Shown piece by piece: positions 21,601-32,986 of a stretch of DNA of 64,000 nt. The stretch spans positions 620,001 to 684,000 of the forward strand of contig NC_063438.1 of NCBI RefSeq assembly GCF_020379485.1, in the 5' to 3' direction. Under the pieces are notes generated by a model that saw nothing but the letters and a program-made list of their open reading frames with translations, had not been told where the DNA came from and ran no database searches. This stretch comes from Brassica napus (lineage: Eukaryota > Streptophyta > Magnoliopsida > Brassicales > Brassicaceae). How positions within the stretch are numbered: position 1 is the stretch's first letter; each line of letters begins with the position of its first letter. Both the position numbers and the translations under genes were made by a program.

Positions 21601-24600
21601 CCTCTTTGACCATCATCATATATCTGTTAAGGATGCAACTATGCAATAAAAAAGATTGTCAAATTTTTTAATTTTTTCTCAAAATCTGAAGGTTAACCCC
21701 TACAAAATTGAATTTTTTTCGGTGATTGCAATATATATTGAACTTTACATTCTTTTGTGTTGTTTAAAAATTTCTAACCATATTCTAAATTTGTATTAAT
21801 GTATTGTAAACTCTCTTTCATGGTACATTGACATCACTATAGTTCTTAAAATTTTAATTTAATAAATTTAATATACTACTTAAATCAGAGGAAAGAACAC
21901 TATAAAATATATATTCTCTATAGAAATAGACAATAAATACATTTAAAACCTCATTGACCATCATCATATGTGTGTTAAGGATGCAACTATGCAATAAAAA
22001 AAGATTGTCAAATTTTTTGATTTTTTTTCAAAAATCTGAAGGTTAACCCCTACAAAATTGAGTTTTTTCGGTAATTGCAATATATATTGATGTTTACATT
22101 CTTTAGTGCTGTTTAAAAATTTCTAACCACATTCTACATTTGTATTAATGTATTGTAAACTCTCTTTCATGGTACATAGACATCACTATTGTTTTAAAAA
22201 ATTTAATTTAATAAATTTTATATACTACTTAAATCAGTGGACTAAACACTATAAAATTTATTCTCTAGAGAAACGGACACAACATACATTTCAAACCTCT
22301 TTGACCATCATCATATGTCTGTTAAGGATGCAACTATGCAATAAAAAAAGATTGTCTAATTTTTTGATTTTCTTCTCAAAAAACTGAAAGTTAACCCCTA
22401 CAAAATTGAGTTTTTTCGGTAATTGCAATATATATTGATGTTTACATTCTTTAGTGCTGTTTAAAAACTTCTAACCACATTCTACATTTGTATTAATGTA
22501 TTGTAAACTCTCTTTCATGGTACATAGACATCACTATTGTTTTTAAAAATTTAATTTAATAAATTTTATATACTACTTAAATTAGTGGACTAAACACATT
22601 AAAATATATATTCTCAAGAGAAACGGACAATAAATACATTTCAAACCTCTTTAACCATCATCATATATCAGTTAAGGATGCTACTATGCAATAAAAAACG
22701 ATTCTCAAATTTTTTGGATTTTTCTCAAAATCTGAAGGCTAACCCCTACAAAATTGAGTTTTTTTGGTAATTGCAATACATGTTAAAGTTTACTTCTTTA
22801 GAGCTGTTTAAATTTTTTTGTAACACATTGTACATTTGTATTAATGTATTGTAAACTCTCTTTCAAGGTACATCGACATAACTATAGTTTTCAAAATTTT
22901 AATTTAATAAATTTTATATACTACTTAAATTAGTGGACTAAACACTATAAAATATATTTTCTCTAGAGAAACGGACAATAAATACATTTCAAACCTCTTT
23001 TACCATCATCATATGTCTGTTAAGGATGAACTATGCAATAGAAAAAGATTCTCAAATTTTGTTGAATTTTTCTCAAAATCTGAAAGCTAACCCCTACAAA
23101 ATTGAGTTTTTTCGGTAATTGCAATACATATTGAATTTTACATTCTTTAGAGCTGTTTAAAAATTTCTAAACACATTCTACATTTGTATTAATGTATTGT
23201 AAACTTTATTTCATGGTACATAGACATAACTATAGTTTTTAAAAATTTAATTTAATAAATTTTATGTACTACTTAAATCAGTGGACTAAACACTATAAAA
23301 TATATATATATTCTCTAAAGAAACGGACACAACATACATTTCAAACCTCTTTGACCATCATAATATGCCTGTTAAGGATGCAACTATGCAATAAAAAAAT
23401 CTGTCAAATTTTTTTGATTTTTTCTCAAAATCTGAAGGTTAACCCCTACAAAATTGAGTTTTTTTCGGTAATTGCAATATATATTGAACTTTACATTCTT
23501 TTGTGCTGTTTAAAAATTTCTAACCATATTCTAAATTTGTATTAATGTATTGTAAACTCTCTTTCATGGTACATTGACATCACTATAGTTCTTAAAATTT
23601 TAATTTAGTAAATTTTATATACTACTTAAATCAGAGGAAAGAACACTATAAAATATATATTCTCTATAGAAATAGACAATAAATACGTTTAAAACCTCTT
23701 TGACCATCATCATATGTGTGTTAAGGATGCAACTATGCAATAAAAAAAGATTGTCAAATTTTTTGATTTTTTTTCAAAAATCTGAAGGTTAACCCCTACA
23801 AAATTGAGTTTTTTCGGTAATTGCAATATATATTGATGTTTACATTCTTTAGTGCTGTTTAAAAATTTCTAACCACATTCTACATTTGTATTAATGTATT
23901 GTAAACTCTCTTTCATGGTACATAGACATCACTATTGTTTTAAAAAATTTAATTTAATAAATTTTATATACTACTTAAATCAGTGGACTAAACACAATAA
24001 AATATATATTCTCTAGAGAAACGGACAATAAATACATTTCAAACCTCTTTGACCATCATCATATGTCAGTTAAGGATGGTACTATGCAATAAAAAAAGAT
24101 TCTCAAATTTTTTGAATTTTTCTCAAAATCTGAACGCTAACCCCTACAAAATTGAGTTTTTTCAGTAATTGCAATACATATTAAAGTTTACTTCTTTAGA
24201 GCTGTTTAAAAATTTCTAAACACATTGTACATTTGTATTAATCTATTGTAAACTCTCTTTCAAGGTACATATACATAACTATAGTTTTCAAAAATTTAAT
24301 TTAATAAATTTTATATACTACTTAAATCAGTGGACTAAACACTATAAAATATATATTCTCTAGTGAAACGGACACAACATACATTTCAAACCTCTTTGAC
24401 CATTATCGTATGACTGTTAAGGATGCAACTATGCAATTAAAAAAGATTGTCAAAATTTTTGATTTTTTCTCAAAACCTGAAGGTTAACCCCTACTGAGTT
24501 TTTTCGGTAATTGCAATATATATTGACGTTTACATTCTTAAATGCTGTTTAAAAATTTCAAAACACATTCTAAATTTGTATTAATGTATTTTAAAATCTC

Positions 24601-25597
24601 TTTCATGGTACATAGACATCACTACAGTTTTTAAAAAATTAATTTAAAATTTTTTATATACTACTTAAATTAGTGGACTAAACACTCTAAAATATATATT
24701 CTCTAGAGAAACGGACAATAAATAAATTTCAAACCTCTTTGACCATTATCATATGTCTCTTAAGGATGCAACTATATAATAAAAAAAGGATTGTCAAATT
24801 TTTTGATTTTTTTCTCAAAATCTGAAGGTTAACTCTTACAAAATTGAGTTTTTTCGGTAATTGCAATATATATTGAAGTTTACATTCTTAAATGCTGTTT
24901 AAAAATTTCTAAACACATTCTACATTTGTATTAATGTATTTTAAACTCTATTTTATGGTACATAGACATCACTAGAGTTAAAAAAAATAATTTAATAAAT
25001 TTTATATACTACTTAAATCAGTGGACTAAACACTATAAAATATATTTTCTCTAGAGAAACGGACAATAAATACATTTCAAACCTCTTTGACCATCATCAT
25101 ATGTCTGTTAAGGATGAACAATGCAATAAAAAAAGATTCTCAAATTTTTCGAATTTGTCTCAAAATCTGAAGGTTAACCCCTACAAAATTGAGTTTTTTT
25201 TCGGTAATTGCAATACATATTGAAGTTTACATTCTTTAGAGCTGTTTAAAAGTTTCTAAACTTATTCTACATTTGTATTAATGTATTGTAAACTGTCTTT
25301 CATGGTACATAGACATAATTATAGTTTTTAAAAATTTAATTTAATAAATTTTATGTACTACTTAAATCAGTGGACTAAACAGTATAAAATATATATTCTC
25401 TAGTGAAACAGACTCAACATACATTTCAAACCTCTTTGACCATCATCATATGTCTGTTAAGGATGCGACTAGGCAATAAAAAAATATTGTCAATTTTTTT
25501 GATTTTTTCTCAAAACCTGAAGGTTAACCCCTACAAAATTGAGTTTTTTCGGTAATTGCAATATATATTGACGTTTACATTCTTAAATGCTGTTTAA
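18648..25597. repeat. satellite array A, monomer about 350 bp, about 20 units
   Basis: Tandem AT-rich units. Two subfamilies are visible. Edge-type units (18648 to about 20440, period about 360) carry TTTATCAGTTAATTTAATAA and CATATGCTCCC. Core-type units (about 20440-25597, period about 347-350) carry GGTTAACCCCTACAAAATTG, TTTCGGTAATTGCAATA and CATGGTACATAGACATCAC. A five-unit block is itself repeated: the aberrant unit with AATCAGAGGAAAGAACAC at about 21885 returns at about 23630, 1.74 kb later. The array ends abruptly inside the DUF1644 gene at about 25597. Short open frames in the array are chance. I cannot name the satellite. Confidence 0.93.
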
Positions 25598-26057
25598 CAT
25601 GTTTCTTGAGCTGTCTATAGCTTCCGGAAAACAAACAGCTGTCTTTCATGCATGTCCTTTTCTTCGAATTCATAAACTTTCGCGCATCTTTCACCACAGT
25701 CCAGCCTTTCACCTGGCCCCGACAAAGCGGGCACAGCAGCTCTGCAGGTTTACCGCTCTTCTCATCCTTGGCATAGGCTTTTTTGTACTGCTCTAGACAG
25801 TTTGAGAACCGGTTTCCAGTGGCACACATGTAAGGACGGCAACCTTTGTGGTAAGATGAGCAGAGGAGGACAACCGAGTGGTGAGGGATCTCAAGACAGA
25901 CAGGGCATGTTACACCCTTCCAAGCTTTCCCTTTCAGTGCCTTCTTCTTATGTGGCTTTTCCTGGTTTTCTTTGCTTATAGCCTTTTTAATATTCTTGAG
26001 AGCGTGTGGTCTTTCCCCAGATCGATAGTGGAGACCATCTGCATTAACTCTCCCCAT
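25598..26057 (-). pseudogene. DUF1644 zinc-binding protein gene, 3'-truncated by the satellite
   Basis: The reading starts MGRVNADGLHYRSGERPHAL. The family-defining Cys/His pattern follows: VTCPVCLEIPHHSVVLLCSS, then HKGCRPYMC, SNCLEQYKKA, LLCPLCRGQVKGWTVV, ARKFMNSKKRTC and CLFSGSYRQLKKHVK. In DUF1644 proteins as I recall them, the domain ends with a C2H2-like HxxxxHP segment and a long C-terminal region follows (about 300-plus residues in all). Here the frame runs straight into satellite sequence after KKHVK and stops at 25575, giving 160 residues, the last few from the satellite. The second zinc ligand pair is cut at its end. A splice acceptor (TTCGGCAG) abuts the ATG, and a donor near 26295 suggests a 5'-UTR intron. 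It lies tail-to-tail with the satellite and head-on with nothing; MORF1-like lies upstream on the same strand. Confidence 0.85.
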
Positions 26058-26822
26058 CTGCCGAACAACATAAAATATTAATACACTTCACAAAACTCTT
26101 CCAAAGCAAAGCAATCAGCAATTCTATACAAAGTTACAATAGTACTGTTTGTTTCAAAAGATACCATCTAAGAGTATATGATGATCAAATACCAAAACAA
26201 GGCAAGTATTGTTATGTTTCAAGAATGCAAAGGAGAGAGACTATCCTACAACCTCATAGTTCTATATGATTATTTTGATAAGGTGAAATATCCTTACCTT
26301 TTCCTACAAACCATCCTACCAAAAAACCCACCCCATCTGATAATGCCAGCAGAGCTTTATCGGCGGGAGAAAAAACCACAACTTTCGAGGTTCTCACCGA
26401 CAGCATTGGGCTCAGAATGCAAAACAAGTATTTCATTTCAATATGGGTATGAAACTCAAAGCCCAAATTTAACGGGTAAACCATTGGTTGTAGTGTAGTT
26501 TCAGTAAGCATCGGATGAAATTGTATTGCTATTAAGATCTAATCATGTCAAAAAGAATTCAAAACTTTTCATAGTTTATATTTTAGAATCAAGGTTATCT
26601 TTTTTTTTTATTTTTTTTAACACTGATTAGATTAACTTTAAGAGAAACCATGGAGGTTCAGACAAAGTACCAGCCATAACGGCCAAGGGGATGCGATCCC
26701 AACAAAGAGCAGAGTAGTCAAAAGAAAGAAACACAAGGCTCCAATATTTGAAAAGATGTCAGTAGACACCTTGAGAGCACAACTAAAAACACGCGACATC
26801 GAGAGATTAGATGCGAGATTCC
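26058..26822 (-). promoter_or_regulatory. upstream region and probable 5'-UTR exon of the DUF1644 gene
   Basis: On the minus strand GGAAAAG|GTAAGG near 26296 looks like the donor of a leader intron ending at the ATG (26057). The leader exon would cover about 26297-26480. The remainder to 26822 is the spacer downstream of the MORF1-like gene. No other gene is seen; an 85-codon frame here is not supported. Confidence 0.4.
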
Positions 26823-27836
26823 TTAGTAATCAGTTGGTGGTTGCAGACCAAGGAGAGGGCTTCTTTTGTTATAGTGGATGGGTACTGGTGGTGGCCTGTG
26901 TGTGATAACTCCATTATCGTATTTGTCCCCTGGAAAGAAAAGAAAAGAAAAGAACAAGAATCAGAATAGTTTTATGTAGAGAACTTGTGTGAATGAGATG
27001 AGGCAAAAAAAAAAACAAAATGTCACCTCCATACTCTTTCTTCACGTCATCAATGTAGCAATCAGGCAATGTAAAGACTACTCCGGGCAATCCTGTTCAC
27101 AGGTGAGAGAACTAATTGTCAAACAAGTTTTATTTTCTTCAAAAAAAAAAATCAAGGAAAATAAAACAAAAGTTACCCTTGAACTTGTCTGATTCTTCTT
27201 CAGTCATAATCGCTTGGAAGCCTTTGTAGGTGGTTGTACTACAAGCATAGATCTTCTTCTTTGCGTCTTCCAAGCTGTATAAAAAAAAACAACAACAAAA
27301 AGCTTAAAAGTATTTTATCACTCTTGTCTTAGTTTCTAAACACTAAAGCATCATCAAAGTAAATCGAACCTGATACCAAGCCCAGCGGCACAAGTGTTCT
27401 CGTAGGTAGAGACCATTTCCTCGGGAGACAAAGGATTGTCCTTGGGGAAATCCATGGCGATGAGCCAGTGCTTGTAGTCACACCCTTCGAAGAGAACAGT
27501 ATTTTCCGTGATTTCATCGCCGTCGTCGTAAAGCTTGTACTTGCTCGTCGAGAACAGCCTCGCCGGAGCTCGAGTTGCTTCCGTTAAACTCCCTCTCTTC
27601 AGCACCGTGGACACAGATGCAATGGAGGAGGGCGACGGAGAGAGTGCGTAACCTGAAGCGGAGGTGAGTGAGGCTCCTCCGAGGTTGGAGGTTGGAGCAA
27701 CGGAGGACGACGACGGAGAGAGTGAGTAACATGAAGCGGTGGTGAGAAAGGCTCGTCCGAGGTTGGAGGAGGACGACAGAGAGAGTGAGAAACGTGAAGT
27801 GGTGGCACGTCGGAGAAGGTGAGAGTACATAGCCAT
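26823..27836 (-). CDS. MORF1: MORF1-like organellar RNA-editing factor, short form
   Basis: MORF/RIP proteins join PPR proteins in editosomes that convert C to U in mitochondrial and plastid transcripts. Exons inferred: 27370-27836, 27177-27274, 27027-27092, 26823-26929, all GT-AG, giving 245 residues. Residues 1-100 are a Ser-rich mitochondrial presequence; then [106 protein letters not shown]. This is the conserved MORF box and matches MORF1 best as I recall it. MORF1 has a long Gly/Pro/Gln-rich tail after the RPPP motif; here the protein ends about 20 residues later, so the tail is missing. The presequence holds a tandem duplication of about 27 residues ([20 protein letters not shown] and [20 protein letters not shown]). 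It is probably a paralogue rather than the parental MORF1. Confidence 0.85.
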
Positions 27837-30524
27837 AGTAGCTGCTGAGGTTTTTGCGTAAAAGCTTTGTTCTTATCTCTCTGTTTTATTTAACTCTGCT
27901 TTTCCGTCTGAATATGATCTGATATTCCTCTCTTGGTATTGTCGCCTTTTCTCTCTCTATATTCTTTTTTTTTTTTTTTAATTCTTTCTAAAGATTTTAT
28001 ATTCATTTATGAAATTTAGAATTTTATGTTATTGAGACATTTTGGACAACAGTTGTAGAATTTTTTTTTTTGTTAATTTGTGAATGATATATATGCACTC
28101 ACTGTATTCGACATCGTACAAAAATGCATCAAACGCGTTTACTGTCATCTTATGGGTTGGATGATCTGTTCTTGAAACTGACGTTACACAGATTATATAT
28201 CATTTGAATATTTGAGAGTCTGTGAATACTCATAAGCATTTATCGTTATGCGTTACAACAAATGTAATCAAATACTCTTTTAACTCAATTGTTGATCACT
28301 AGTGGACTTCATTTGTCACCAAATAGCTAGATGGATCTATGTTTCAAGTTTCAACCAACAACAAAAAAAAATCTAAAAATAATTTACTTCTTATACTGTT
28401 TCGAAAAATAAAAACAGACTATGATCGTAGACTTTCTAATGCTGAATGAAGCCTTGTTACGTCTTAACCAGATAGAGGATTCAGTTTTTGCATTCCAAGA
28501 CTGGATCATTACCATTCTCAACCACAATCCCGACCTTGTATCGGTTTTGAACAATGTGAAGATGGTTGTGAGTGCACGTACTAGTGGTAATGAACTATTT
28601 AGTCAAGAATCTTAAAACTTAGGATTTAATAATGAAGTTGCTACGTTGGATAAGTTCAAAAACGCTGTGTCACTTACCTGTAAGTTTTCAACAGAGACTA
28701 TTATAATTTGTCATGAAAGGTTGAGATTTTGCTCAAAAGTGGAATCATCAACACTTTACGCCTCCCAATATCCATTAGTACATTTCTTCATGGTAACAGT
28801 ACCACCCTCCAAAAATGTATTTTTTAAATAATATCACAGTTTCTTCTAAACTGAGATGTCTTGCAGTAGAGGATAGCTTGGCGTTGGCAAAGGCAGAGAG
28901 AGTATCAAGAAAGTTCCAAACTATAAGAACAAACTATTACTTATTTTGGTTCTTTCCTTCACCTTGTCTCCACTTTTACTAATACTATTCTTTATTTTAG
29001 TGTTTCCTTCCACCAAACTTTCAAACGGAATGTCTGAGATTTCGCTTGCTCGCAAAAGAATCACTAGTGTTACTATAATCAACTATGATTAACTAAGTGT
29101 AGTTATAAAATATTTCTATTTCATGTATACATTATAAGATAATCTTTTGTATTCGCTTGTTTAATAATGTAAGTTGCACATTATTAATTCATCTAACCCA
29201 ATCATATTGGTAGGGGCATATTCGTCTTTCCGAAAGTCAAACACAGCGAACCTTTTTCCTTCCTGAGCGTCCAACTGTCTATACAATCGAGAAATTTTAC
29301 AGACGCAAGAATTAAAGTAATTACTCCATGTGCGCACAGGTTTACTTTAAACCACTGGTCCATTTGTGTTTGATTATGAATTAAAGTAATCACTCCATGT
29401 GCGCACGTATATATCACACCACGATCAGTTTAGTTAATTTAGTTAAATCATAAACTATTCATTTGGTCAGACGCGTCAGGAAAAAGAGTAGACGCGTTCC
29501 ACAGATTAAACATCCATTTTGGAATCTAAAATTTAATCTTATTTAGTGAAGCTATATCAGGAGCCTCTAGTTACTAGCTTCCAAAAAATCATTAGTTCGT
29601 TTTCCGTTTATCATAACATCTTTCCAAAAATCAAGCAGAGCAGCTATTCATTTTATAGACTCATCTCACCTTGGTGCTTCATATATTAATCTTATACGCA
29701 ATCTGAAAAGAAAAAAAAAATACATTTTAATCTCTTATTATTTTATTCAATAGTCCTTTTGGTTGATTAAATATCATATCTTTAACCTTCACATGTAATA
29801 CATACATAGTTGTTGTTCGATATTGGTCTGACTCTTACCTTTTTAGAATCAAAGCTTTATATAGAAACTATAATGTGCTTATCTGCTCCGTATCTCACTC
29901 CAGTTGGTATAATTCCATATGTGGTATAATATAAAGAGATAAAGTCATAAAACCCTTGAAAATATAGATTTAGTCCGGTCTTGAGATGCTGTGAGCGCGC
30001 ATATTTGTAATCAGTATTATGTTAAATTAATTAACAAAATAACGGACCACGAAAAGACTCGCAACCATACGGTGCGGTGCCCACTTTTCATGTTTATCAG
30101 ACCAAAATAATATATGAAAAAAATTTCATGCCAACTAATACTTCTCTTCTTTTTCCTCTCTTGTTTGATTATAATACTATTCTTTATTTTGGTATTTTCT
30201 TCAAATGTCTGAGATTTTGCTTGCAAAATAATCACCAGTGTTATTATTATCAACTATCATTAACTAAGTGTAATTTAAAAAAATTATATTTCATGAACTT
30301 ATATAAGAAAATCTTTGTACGTATTCGCCTAGTTAGTATGCATATTAAACTGTCAACTATAGAAATTTCATAATTTACTAAAATAATAAATTGATAGAAA
30401 AGTTGATCTTAACATTATAAAACCAGTTATTTATCGTTTTAAGATCAGATTTCTTTTGAATCATTAATGTCTGAGACAATCAGAACAAAACTTGTGAAGA
30501 AAATCAACGGTCTGGAGAAACATA
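27837..30524. other. AT-rich intergenic DNA with diverged transposon repeats
   Basis: The first 60 bases hold the MORF1-like leader with a TATA-like TTAAATAAAA on the minus strand near 27885. Beyond that no gene is recognised; a 64-codon frame at 28421-28615 has no family features. Segment 28920-29175 is repeated in diverged form at about 30095-30340 (shared words such as AATACTATTCTTTATTTT and AATGTCTGAGATTT). A 30-bp word ending ACTCCATGTGCGCAC occurs twice, at about 29308 and 29378. Confidence 0.5.
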
Positions 30525-30630
30525 CGAATTTCTCTGACTTCTTCGCCATGCAAATCCATCCAGCAACAAAGCATAGTACTCAACAAGCTTGTCGTCTTCA
30601 GAGAGCTTGGCAGGAGCTATACGCCTGAGT
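30525..30630 (-). pseudogene. fragment of a phosphoenolpyruvate carboxylase gene
   Basis: On the minus strand a stretch reads LRRIAPAKLSEDDKLVEYYA and then LLLDG; after a frame change it continues DLHGEEVREI. In plant PEP carboxylase the N-terminal region reads LRxLxPxKxSEDDKLVEYDA, LLLDRFLDILQ, DLHGE. About 20 bases that would encode RFLDILQ are missing, and a stop precedes the match. Only about 35 codons remain, with no flanking PEPC sequence on either side. A small captured gene piece, not functional. Confidence 0.7.
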
Positions 30631-32700
30631 TAGCCATCTTCTCTTCACTGTTTTTTCTTTAAAAAATGGTCACACTCCCTTTCTTACTTGTCACAACTGT
30701 AAGCCAAAAACGGAAAGCCTCAGACGGCGCATGTTGGTAACCGCGCGTGGAGACAAAGGGCCAAACGACGCATGTGTCCGAGTCAGTTTTGTTGAATTTT
30801 TATTTTATTTTGAAAAAATCACACTGTTTCTAGTATTTAAAAACTGGAATGGAAAAAGACCATCCTAGTACAAACTAATCTAATAATAATAACTTATCAG
30901 CTAATCTACACAACAATAACTAATTAGTATCAAAATCACCAAATTTATATACTAATTAGAACACTGCAACTTGCTCCACACGCACGGTAGAGGAGGATCA
31001 GCACACTTTTTTTGTATTGTTCTATAGTAAATTATCGAGGAATTATTTTCCTCTCCTAGTACACACTCTATAGTAGAGTAAGGCTTAACCAAAGATTCGC
31101 GTTTGCTCCACACGCGTAGGGAAAATCTTTAGACACGAACAAAGAAAAAAAAAACCTTATTATATTATCATGGCACTCAGCATTTGCCTTATTGTATTTA
31201 ATCAGAATTTATGAAAAAAATATCTAAAAAGTATTTTTTCACACTCCTGATCGTGGACTATGCACATCCAAACTTATACATGTTTTATACTATGTTTTTA
31301 AAACAAAAAAAAAAGACTTTAAAATTTTTATTTCTACTATAAAGCTAAACAACAATATGAAAAGGATTGATATTTTATGTGTGAGATAAACAAATTTCCG
31401 GACCGAAAGATTTCAAATTATACAGAAACGCATTATACTCATAAGAAAGATAATATTTTTTGCATTTAAAAAATTGATTAATAGTTAAATAATCAATACT
31501 AGATGAAAGGAGCGTACCTTTTGAGGTAAAAAGGAGTGAAAGAGAGAGAGAGTGTACGGCGACAGGATCCACAAGATCATAGTAACCGTTTCTTCTCTGA
31601 ATTGTTTTTTGTTCCTATCTTCGTTTCATCATCAGACCCAGACAATAAAGTAGAGAGCAAAGAGAGTAGTAAATTTTTATTTATTTATTTTATCATTTCA
31701 TTTTCTTTTTAAATTTTTGATTTTTTTTAATGTTTATTGGAAAATACATTGTTCAATATTTTAGCCATACTAATAGTTGGGTTTTTGTTTTTAAAAAGTT
31801 TTTGAAGTAGTGATTATTAGAGATTATTAGTAAAACGAACGACTAGCCGCTTATGATAGAAAGTTAGACTTTCGAGACATGTTTAGTATTACTATACAAA
31901 TTTGCTCCATATAGTGTTTATGTTACTCGCAAAGTAGAGAGCAAAGAGAGGACATAGGAGTATAATATATAAAAAAAATTCTGCTTTTAAATGTGCTCAA
32001 TATAACATAGTTACAATTTTGATGGTTTACACGCGCCGATCGATAGTGTTCGTGTTACATAGTAATACGATCCCATAAGAAAATAAGAACCTCTTGTCAC
32101 GTGAGACTAAAACCATGGTGTTGTCTCACTCATTTTAAATGCAATGATTAGTAATGTGATTTTAATGTTTATTATTAAAAGAGATATAGGGAAGGAACAT
32201 TTTCTTTTATTATTATCGTATGATCTTGTGAGTGTATTATGTGATTAATTTGATTTGAGGAGACTATGATTGATCTGTTTGATTGGAGATCAAGTGACTG
32301 TAGCCTTATATAAATTATACTATTATATAGTTTTATATTTAGACAGAAACCAAAAGAAAAAGAACTCTGGTCAAAATAATATCTTATTATATTATCATGG
32401 GACTTAGCATTTGCCTGTTTTTTTATTTAATCAGAATTTATAAAAAGTTATCTAAAAAAAAAAAGAATCCTTATTGTTTTCTCTGACTCTCTCGCACATT
32501 TTTTTGTTCCTGTTTTTGTAATGGCATACTCTCTTTGTGATCTTACAAATCCATAAATTAATTGGTAACAGACAAAAACGAAACAGGCCATATGGTGGTG
32601 ATCATTTGCATAGTATCTGTAATTCTTAATTTTTATTGGCAACCGTGCATGTAAGGAAACGAGCATTTTTGATTTTAGAAGTGCATTTTTTATTTGTTTT
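30631..32700. other. AT-rich intergenic DNA with a diverged internal duplication
   Basis: No gene is recognised. About 31140-31240 and 32380-32470 share diverged sequence (TTATTATATTATCATGG, then CATTTGCCT and TTTAATCAGAATTTAT). Segments with GTAGAGAGCAAAGAGAG recur at about 31650 and 31935. TTGCTCCACACGC occurs at about 30970 and 31108. This looks like old, overlapping transposon copies. Confidence 0.45.
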
Positions 32701-32901
32701 AAAAAAGTTGGTTACCAAATGTCGACTCCCTGCTTCGGGATTGAAAGATCACTAAAGTTATTATTATGTGGGTCCCCGATGTCGGAACAGAAAACAACAC
32801 ACAACTTTTTTTTGTCCCAAAGCTAGTAATTTTCGTCTCCTCTCTATTCCGTACACTGTCTCTCTCTCTCTCTCCGCGAAAGAAAAAAGTGGTCCACATT
32901 A

Positions 32902-32909
32902 TATATAAA
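32902..32909 (+). promoter_or_regulatory. TATA box of the gene at 32987
   Basis: TATATAAA lies 78-85 bp before the ATG at 32987. A CT-rich stretch (CTCTCTCTCTCTCTCC, about 32860-32875) precedes it and CT/TTC-rich leader sequence follows, a normal plant promoter arrangement. Confidence 0.55.
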
Positions 32910-32986
32910 CTCACTCCCTCTCTTTCATTCTTCTCCTTCTTCTTCATCCGCTTCATCTGAAACTTTTTCTTTTATCTCTCTCAAAC

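Larger units (their letters stand above)
12492..21780. repeat. block A of a segmental duplication (partner about 34675-43760)
   Basis: From ATGTAGCAATATCAAACTC onward this 9.3-kb block is nearly identical to 34675-43760, including both PPR genes, the LINE remnant and roughly the first nine satellite units. Differences seen: a 63-bp segment near 12530-12592 and a segment of about 110 bp near 12840-12940 are present here but missing from block B, both flanked by short repeats; a 39-bp longer A-run here at 13825-13865; and small indels near 16600-16670. Colinearity in the satellite is lost after about 21780. Confidence 0.92.

Noticed and set aside
22148..25320. Open frames of 60-93 codons within satellite array A
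   Set aside because: They recur with the monomer, are Ile/Lys/Leu-rich translations of AT-rich repeat, and show no domain.
28421..28831. Two short frames in the MORF1-like upstream region
   Set aside because: Short, no family motif, no splice or promoter context; in repeat-rich DNA.
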